In this document: piece after piece, positions 27,901-36,900 of the stretch
How positions within the stretch are numbered: position 1 is the first letter of the stretch
Layout of the letters: every line of letters starts with the position of its first letter
Translations under genes and position numbers: made by a program
NCBI GenBank assembly: GCA_903813345.2
Contig: CAIIXF020000004.1
Coordinates: forward strand, 21,302,477 to 21,366,476
Length of the DNA: 64,000 bases
Reading direction: 5' to 3'
DNA from: Owenia fusiformis
Taxonomy: Eukaryota > Annelida > Polychaeta > Sabellida > Oweniidae
Notes under the pieces: model-generated
Told to the model about the DNA's origin: nothing
Seen by the model: only the letters and a program-made list of their open reading frames with translations
Database searches by the model: none

Positions 27901-30900
27901 TTATTTGTAAATTGTTGGAATGCAAAGTGTAGTTAGAAATTCATAATATTTATATTTTTATTTGAGTTTTATATTTTGATGATACACAGTCATTTTGGCA
28001 CTTAGGTTTATGTTATGGTTATGTTACATGAAGAAACCTTTACTTACAAAGGATCATTATCAGGATTTCAGAAAATTGTGAATCATTCATTGTTACCATG
28101 GATATCATGATGTCATAGTTAGAAATAACAATTGACCTCAGAATTCTCGACTTTACAAAAGCCACTTGCAAAGACCCCAAGAGTAGCATAAGCATTTAGA
28201 CAATTTCATCCAATGATTCTTTGTTAACGTATGCTTTGTTTTATTTCAGGGCTTTATTTGACTATGACCCTACTAAGGACAGCGGTCTACCTAGTAAAGG
28301 CCTACAGTTCAAATATGGTGACATCTTACATGTTACAAATGCCTCTGACGATGAATGGTGGCAGGTTCGTAGTATTCCTTAGCTTAGGTTAAGGAGGGGG
28401 TAACTGAAAATTTTTGTTTTTTTTGTAAAATCATAGATCTTTGGCTCTGGAATATACAGTAAACTTTTCTTATATGATATGAAGATGGTTGCATCATATC
28501 AAAATTATCTTGTGTTCAATGAATGGTGAATACAAATCACTTTTTCTTTGTCTTTCCTATAGTGTAGTGAGCAACCTAGAGTTTTCACATATAGGGGTAA
28601 CATTTTATGCCCATTATATATTCTCTATATTTCACGCATATCTTATTCTTTGTTATATTTTAGGCACGTATCATCACCACAGATGGGGAGGAAGAGGGAA
28701 TGGGGATTATTCCAAGTAAAAAACGAGTGGAGAGGAAAGAAAGATCTCGATTGAAAAAAGTTGAATTCAAAGGAAAACAGGGAGAAAAGGTAATGCATCT
28801 GTAACAAATGGCAGGTAGTGATAAATAAATAGTTTTTTATGTTACCACCAGAAGTGTCTTCAACTTTTTGTGGATGGTGTTTGGCGGTTGGTGTTCAACA
28901 TTCAGCATCTGGCGTCTGTAACAAATGGCAGGTAGTGACATTTTGTATGTTATTGCCTTGTATGATTAAGTAAAATGTGCACCAAGGATTTTATTTGTAT
29001 TATCGCCTTTTAACTGTCATAAAGCAATTTGCTTGGCAATAATAGTCTTAAAACTTGGCCTTCCAGCCTCTGTTTAATTGTCCATTATGGCCTAGTCACA
29101 TAGCCCGGCTGATGTCCGGCATCGGTAGAGCTCGGTGGATTTTTTTGGTGCCACCGAGCTCTCCTCATCGGAAGCAGAGCTCGGTGACGTGAACAGACTC
29201 CGTCCGGACATCTTCAGGCGACCGACCGAACACCGGCCGGTGACCGTACGGAGTCTGTCTCAAAATGGTAGTTTTTTTCTGCCGATGTGGCAGCAACTAC
29301 CGGCCGGAGGTCGGCCGGACATCGGAAGGAATACAGCCGGTACCCGAGCAGGTAACAGGACACCGTGCGATCGCCGGCCGGGCTGTTAACGGGCTTTGAA
29401 CAGTGACCGGTCGATGCTCTGTCCCACATCGGCCGGAGCTCGGTCGGAGCTCGGCCGCTGTCCGTTAAAAAACCTCGTCATCTGGTTGTATCAGATGCAC
29501 GGGACACCGGCCGATACTCGGCCGTGCACTGGCCGACGTGTTTTCCGATGTGGTTACGATGGGGCTGCGATGACATGATGAGGGAGCTCGGTGAGAGCCC
29601 GGTGAAATTTAACTCCGAAGTTAAAATTTCACCGAGCTACCACCGATGCGGTTTTAAGCAACAAACGCCACGGATGTCCGGCCGGTGTTCGGCCGAGTTC
29701 GGTGAAAATTGCATCGCTGGCTCATCGTAACCTCATCGGCCGGGCTATGTGACTAGGCCATTAGGAACCTTTTGCTCTAAATCACCCAGAAATCATTGAA
29801 TCCTGGACTTAAATTCCATTTAATTGGCAATGCTGTTATCTAGTCTTACCTTTAGCATCTGTTGTATTAATTCTGTATTTATTTATTTTTGGATTCTTTT
29901 GGTGATAATTATTTTATTTTTTTAATTCCATTTGATATTTCTCTAGGCTGGTGATAAAGACAAAGGCAAGAAGAAAAAGAAGAAGTGGTGGTCCAAGGGA
30001 AAGGAACCGAAAGAAACAGAAGATGTCAGCGCTGATGAACGTACGTATTTAAACAACCTATCAGATTTAATTCACAAATTCACACCGAATATACCTTTCT
30101 GGCAAATCAATTCTTTTTTCTGATACCTGATAAACAGACAAACAGCTAGTTGCATGTTAGATTAATTAAAAAACTGGCTTTAAAAATGTAATTTGTTTTT
30201 CAAAATTGGGTTTGTTATGACAGCAGAAATTGTTTAGAATCAATATTTGACATGATTAACAGTGGCGTAGCGTGGTAATTTTGTGAATGTACTCCAAATG
30301 AGATTGCGTTTGAAGCCATCTGGGACATTTTTAAATACTAAATTTTGATTAATATGGACCAATAAGATGTAAATTATTGGCCATATTTCAGAATATCCAG
30401 TAAAGTGTTAAATATAAAAAGTCAACTTTTCTATAAATTCGAGAGTACGCCATGGCGTTTTATGCTTATATGACACTACAGCATTGATTAACAAGAAGGG
30501 TGTATCTAGAGCATCATGGTAAACTGCACAATATTGGAAAAAAATATTTTAAATTAATCACTTGGTGATAGCTTGCATTGTCCACTTGTTTTATATACAC
30601 CTTCTGACTTAAACACATATCAGTATCTATATAACCATTTTCATTGGTCAATTCCTGTCACATGATCAAATACTGAGTATTATGGGAAGAGTTCCCTTGT
30701 GGGCATGTCCTTAATAGGAAGAGTTATCAACAGGAAATTATATGTCTTCTACAGGAAATGACAATTCTGAATTCTGTCTTTCATTATTAAGATATTGCTT
30801 CAGACATATATGGTTTAAAATCCAAAAAGAGTAGCAAAGAATGGAATTAGCAAGGAATAAGATAAACAGGCTTGATGTAAACATCCAAAATTGTAAAGTG

Positions 30901-33900
30901 CCAGAAAATCAGGAGTTCATTTTGAATTTAGAGAATTTTTTCTGCCACTCAGATAATTTGCTAGTGGGTCGATCATTGCAAAAGCTCATTCTTGGTATGT
31001 TGAATAATCTAAAAGCGATGGAAATTATTCTAGAAGTTTAATTTAATTCAGTTTAACCTGTTAATGGAATCACCTTTGTAAATTAAAAAATATGTTCTTT
31101 GTAAATTATATTCACATTTTCTAACATCATAATCATTAGACACCAACTGTAATCGTACTTTCACCTTAGAAACTTACAAATGGAAATTATAGGATACAAT
31201 ACAATTTAAAACTAACTGTTGGAAATTAAGAGAATGAAAACTATCATAATTTTAGCTGAAATTGAATTTTTCGGTTGATAACGTTTACTATTGCTGATCC
31301 CAATCTATAGGTGTTCACCCAACTCGAGAAGTGTTCACCCAACTCAATAGGTGTTCGCACAACTCAATAGTTGTTCACCCAACTCAATAGGTGTTCTCTG
31401 TATTCTTCAAATAAAAAAGGTCATTCTGTATAGACTTTATATTTCATTTGATTTGCTTAGACAGCTTTTGTAGGGTGTATAATACTTGATGGCTTTTTTA
31501 GGGTGTATACTATTTGTTGTGTACAGTTAAATGTGACATCTTGCATTCACATAACCTTCTGTGACATCACATTCCCACTGTGACATCACATTTTCCACTG
31601 TGACATCACATCCCCCTCTGTGACATCACATCACATGAAATCATTTGTCCTATTATTCGGCCTCGTATTCACAACTTTGACATCATATTTCCCACAGTGA
31701 CAGAAGTCATAAAATACACATTTTGTCACTTTATCACTTAAATCTTGACTAATGTGTATTAAAACACTAGACAGTATTTTAGTATTTTGTATTTATTAGG
31801 TAGGTTGAGTAGAGATTGTAATGTGAGACATCTTTTATGCAAATACAAACCTAAGTGTAAACAATCTGTTTTTAAAGATTTCATGAATTATGATAAATAA
31901 ATCCAATTTCTTACAATGTTGCCATAGTAATATTATGAAATATGATAATGGAATTCATAGTTTACTCAAAGTTTCTGATTGTACGAGACCTACCTAATAT
32001 GTTTTGTATTATATTGTAATTTACTAGTTCTCCATACTAGAATACTACTTTACAACATGGTTGTCATGGTGCTTTTCAATGTTTCTGAAAAATTTAATGA
32101 AAAGAGGAATGGGGTTTGATATAAAAGGCATAATAGTATACAGAATAATGAAGAAAGTGATTCAATATTTTAAAGAACAATCAAACATTAAAATTGAAAA
32201 TAATATGCTATTTTATGATCTATTTTGAGGTTCAGATCATTCTAAACATTTTAGAAATTCAGTATCAAAAGCACTTGCTAGAAAAACATACAAAATCAAC
32301 TCCTATAAACCATGAATACTGTGTAGAACCAGAAAGCCCATGACAGCTATGATATCTGTGGTGTATTGGTGTTTGTTTATATGTGCATTTTTACATTATA
32401 GTCGGAGGTCTGAATGGGTCTACTGGTGATTTGAGTAAGTTGTATTTTAACCCCTTATGGTCTCAACTTAACCCCTTCCTTGCCACGGATGTCTATATTT
32501 TGATTTGATGCATTCTGCATTTTATGTAAACAATAAAATCTGTCTAATTTTGATAAAAATGTTCATTTGGTTTATATCTGTATTAGTATTTAAAATGATT
32601 TTAATATTGACATACTTGATTTCAATTATTTTGCCAGATTAAGTTGTATCTGTCTAAATTGATAGAGAATTAATCTCGGATTTGCTGATTTATTTAAGGT
32701 CAGCCAGGGATCAAGGTCAAAAATCTATCTCAAGGTCAAACTGCTCTCATAGAATTAAACAAGGCTTTAGAGTTTTTGCAAAAATCTCAAGATGAACTGG
32801 ACAGTTTCTCAAAATCTAAACCTCAAAAGAGAGTCTCTATTGGTAAAAATAGTGTGTGTTATCCAATTTTGGGACTTTTTGTGAGAATAATTGTGGAGAT
32901 GAAATTTTTGTGAAATATTTAGTGGCATATATGGTCATGTTGTAGTATAACAATTACCCCTGTTCGATGATGATAGACTTCTCCATGTATCAATTTGGAA
33001 TAGTCTATATGAGTCAATAGGGGTGATAGGATGGTTTTGAATCTGGTGGCATCTTATCATTTGCATCAAAATGTTGAATATTCCTATTTTTGGAATGTTT
33101 TCAGTTGAATTTGTAACATACAATGAATCTCATGTTCTTCTGTTCTCATTGATTCTTTGACTATTTCATTTTCATGAAATTCCTGCCATGCATGGATACA
33201 CTTTGCTTATATGAACATACTTTTTTGCTAAAATTGTGCTTTAAGTGTTTTTATTTGTGTAATTTAAATGTATATTATTTAATTTTTGATTATTTTCTTG
33301 CTTTGTTATTCTTATCATCATTATTATTACAATGGGCGTGCCCTTATGTTAATCAATGATGATTCAATCCTGTTTTCTAAGAATATCCCTCTTTAGAAAT
33401 CATGGACTCTGCTTTCTTGCAATTTAGAACATTCCATTTGTGATAAAAGGGGTGTTAAATTGTTGTCTGCTTTATTTTCCTCAGAATCAATACAGTCTTC
33501 GCACACATCTCTACCATTCTTAGTGTTACATAGTGCAGGTATAGACACATTTTGCTTTTCGCATGCTGTCAAATGTGGTTCGACAATCCCATAATTCAAT
33601 GCATGTTATGCTGCTAAGCTTGATTCTGATTGGCTAAGCAAAGACTGAATGTGAATGCAGCCAATCACAGGACAATATAATGTGGATGTTTTATTGGCTA
33701 AACAGGGTCATGTGATGAGCAGATAAACTAGCATGAACAGAACCACATTTGTCAACTTGATTTTGCACATTTTGTTTGTATTTGAAATAATTAAAAAAAT
33801 AACCAATCAAAAACACTGATCATCAAAATAATTTCAGTCAGATTACAACATGAAAAACCTGACTAAAACATGAGTAAAGATAAATCCTGGAATATTTAAA

Positions 33901-36900
33901 AAATTAATTATAAAAAAAATTAATACTGTTATCCTAATTTTGAATCTAACACCAGTTCTATATCCTTAATTAAAATTGACATTTTTATATTTCTTCCCAA
34001 GCATTTCCCTTTAGATCAGACATAATGTTTTGATATGGCATGGATTTCTAAAGTTGAATATAGAATGTAAAGGATTTAGATTGCACTTCATTTGCACTTT
34101 TTGATAACTAACATTTGGCCAGTTTTGTGTTGATTGAATTGAAACAGTTGTATTATTAAATACATTTCTTACAAACACAACTATAATCCATTGAATGTTA
34201 AAAAACGGTATGTGTATGATTAAAACCTTGCCACCCCTTTTATAACATAATAACCATTGAATGGTACTTCCACCAAGAAAATAGTGCCAAATTAATTGGT
34301 GCCATTTGTCATTGACATGGTACTTAGACTCTCTCCTCTAGATATAGTAACAAGTATAAGATCTAACTAACAATACAATCATTTCGCTCCTTTATAAATT
34401 TATGAACAATTATGTTACTTCTTTTTCACTAATGCCCTATTAGTCACATTTGATTTACGTTAACTGTATGGTGTGGCGGCAGTAGCTTCCCAAAATCAAG
34501 AGATATATGCTGCATAAAATATAGGGATAAACAGTACGATGTAGATTTTCTATATCCATTTTGTGAAGCTACGGCCGCCGTGGAGCAAATGTGACTGAGG
34601 CTTTAATGTCCGTCATTATTTGCATAAGTTATTATATATATTTGCTTTGTTTCCACATACATCCCTCCTTGCACTGACATCTTATTCGTGATCAGGAGTC
34701 ATTTCTCAAATATATCAGGTTACCTGAACTGAGTTGCTAATAGTTTTTCACATATCATATTTAAACACAAAATAAATTGATGTTTCATCAGTGTGATTTA
34801 TTTTTGAAGCTGTTCTTACCTTCTATCAATTTCAGTTTTGATTAACCCAGTCCAGTGCTACCATCTATTGGATTAAAGAAATTCACAAATCATATGCAAC
34901 ATTGATACAAATTCAGTTTACAAATCTTATACACCAATATGAATTTCAGAAATGGCACCAAATTGTGTAGTGCACATCTGTCCCTTTGCTTTATCCTATT
35001 TCTACTTGTTCTTCACACCAGATAGATGCATGTTGGTAATACTGATTTTTTGTTTTACAGGAGGTGATGAAGCCATCTTAACATATGAGGCTGTAGTTCA
35101 ACAAGAACGTAAGTAAAATTGTCATTTTAGAAAAAATATTCAAATGAATTTTAAATAATTTGTTTCTCTGTTATATATAATCATTTACAGTTTTTATAAT
35201 AAAATCATTTAGGCCTTTAGGGCCGTCTATATATTTTTTTATGTTATCATTCACTAGTAATAACTGTATTCCTCTCAAATTATACTCTGTATTTGTTTTA
35301 CATACAAACTGAAAGCTTATCAAAGTTAAAGAATGAATATTAAGAATATTTTTACTAAAAAAAGCCTGAATAATGTACAAAACAAATGAAATATAAAAAC
35401 AGGGTGACCCCAAAAAAGCAGAACTCATAAGTTTTATTCTAAGACTTGTGTGTTCTGTAGTATTCTCCTTTTTGGGTCACCCTGTACAATTCAAACACAT
35501 AACACAGGATTGTAAGCTTCATTATTTGTTTGTTGTGGTCCAGTCTACCTTGCCAGACCAGTTATAATGTTTGGCAATGGGAAGGAGGAACTCTGTGAAC
35601 TGCTCATTCAAGACTTCCCCAATGAGTATGGGGCAGCAATTCCTCGTAAGATATAATAACATGTTGAAGGTATAGACTAAAACATGGCAATCTACTTTGG
35701 TTAAGTGCCAGTGCCATAGAGGGATTCCATGATTTGTTTTATGCCTATATACGAAATGCTAGAGGCATGGACTTGAAGGTGGCCTTCTTTGGTTTAGTGC
35801 CAGTGCCATATGGGAAGGGTGCCATGATTTGGTCACTGCCTATATATGAAACGCTAGAGGCTAAAAGGTGGCCATCCTCTATGGCTACTGTGCCAGTGCC
35901 ATGATTTGTTAAATGCCTTTATTTATGATGATAGAGGCATGGACTAAAACATGGCTTAGGTACTTGTATGGCACACCTTTCTCCACCAAATGGTTGAACA
36001 CCATAGGAGAATGCCATGTTTTGCTGTTTGCCCATACTTAATGCTATATTCCTTTGTAGAGATGGTTGTATTTCTGTGAAATTTTGTTAAACAATTCAAA
36101 TTGATGGGTAAAATCACAGAAATACTTTTCCATAAATAAGGCCGCTTAAGAAGGATGGATGCTCTAATACTAAATAAGTTATATTAATTCCTTATTATAG
36201 ACCACACCTGGGATACAGATTCAGATACAATCTATATTGCTTATATGTATGACCTTATATGGTAATTATTATACAAGCTTTGCTAACCTACACCTATTTT
36301 CCTTTCCCTACAGTTAAATGGACTAGACCAGTAATTATACTAGGACCTACAAAGGATAGAATTAACGATGATTTAATATCAGAATATCCAGATAAATTTG
36401 GAAGTTGCATACCACGTAAGTATTTTGAACCAATAGTTTGCAGTAAAACAAACTGAATAAATAAACTTCAGTTTGATAAATCTATGACTTGACTATACAC
36501 AGTACACAGATCTGACTCCTGATAGATATTGATCGATTAATTATATAAAGTTTGAAATGAAACTTTGGTTTCAAAATTATCTTCTCAGGATGAGACATCT
36601 TATGTACTCAAGCTTATTTTAGAATAATTAATTACTGCATTTTCTGAATTTTTTAAAAGATTGCTTCCTCTCTATCCCTTTTTATTCATTTAAGTTTTAA
36701 TAAAGTTCCTTTGGCTAATCTTAATATCTATGTAACCTAATTACGAAAATCTTCAAGAAGAATCTTCAGTAATGAATTTTCAGTAATACATACCCTCTTC
36801 AATATTTATGCAATTTAGACTTTGATAAAATACTAAATTAAGAATGTAAATATTCAATAACTCATTCATTAGTTCTGTTCACCTCATTATTCAAGACACA

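Larger units (their letters stand above)
30041..32401. other. Intron in the hook region
   Basis: It contains two small tandem repeats. At about 31309-31396 there are four units of GTGTTCACCCAACTCAATAG (about 21 bp). At about 31540-31640 there are four units containing TGTGACATCACA (about 20-25 bp). No exon is seen elsewhere in it. Confidence 0.6.

Noticed and set aside
29135-29730. Several GC-rich open frames, possible transferred gene or CpG-island gene
   Set aside because: They fall inside the inverted-repeat transposon 29088-29760 and consist of its CCGG-rich repeats.
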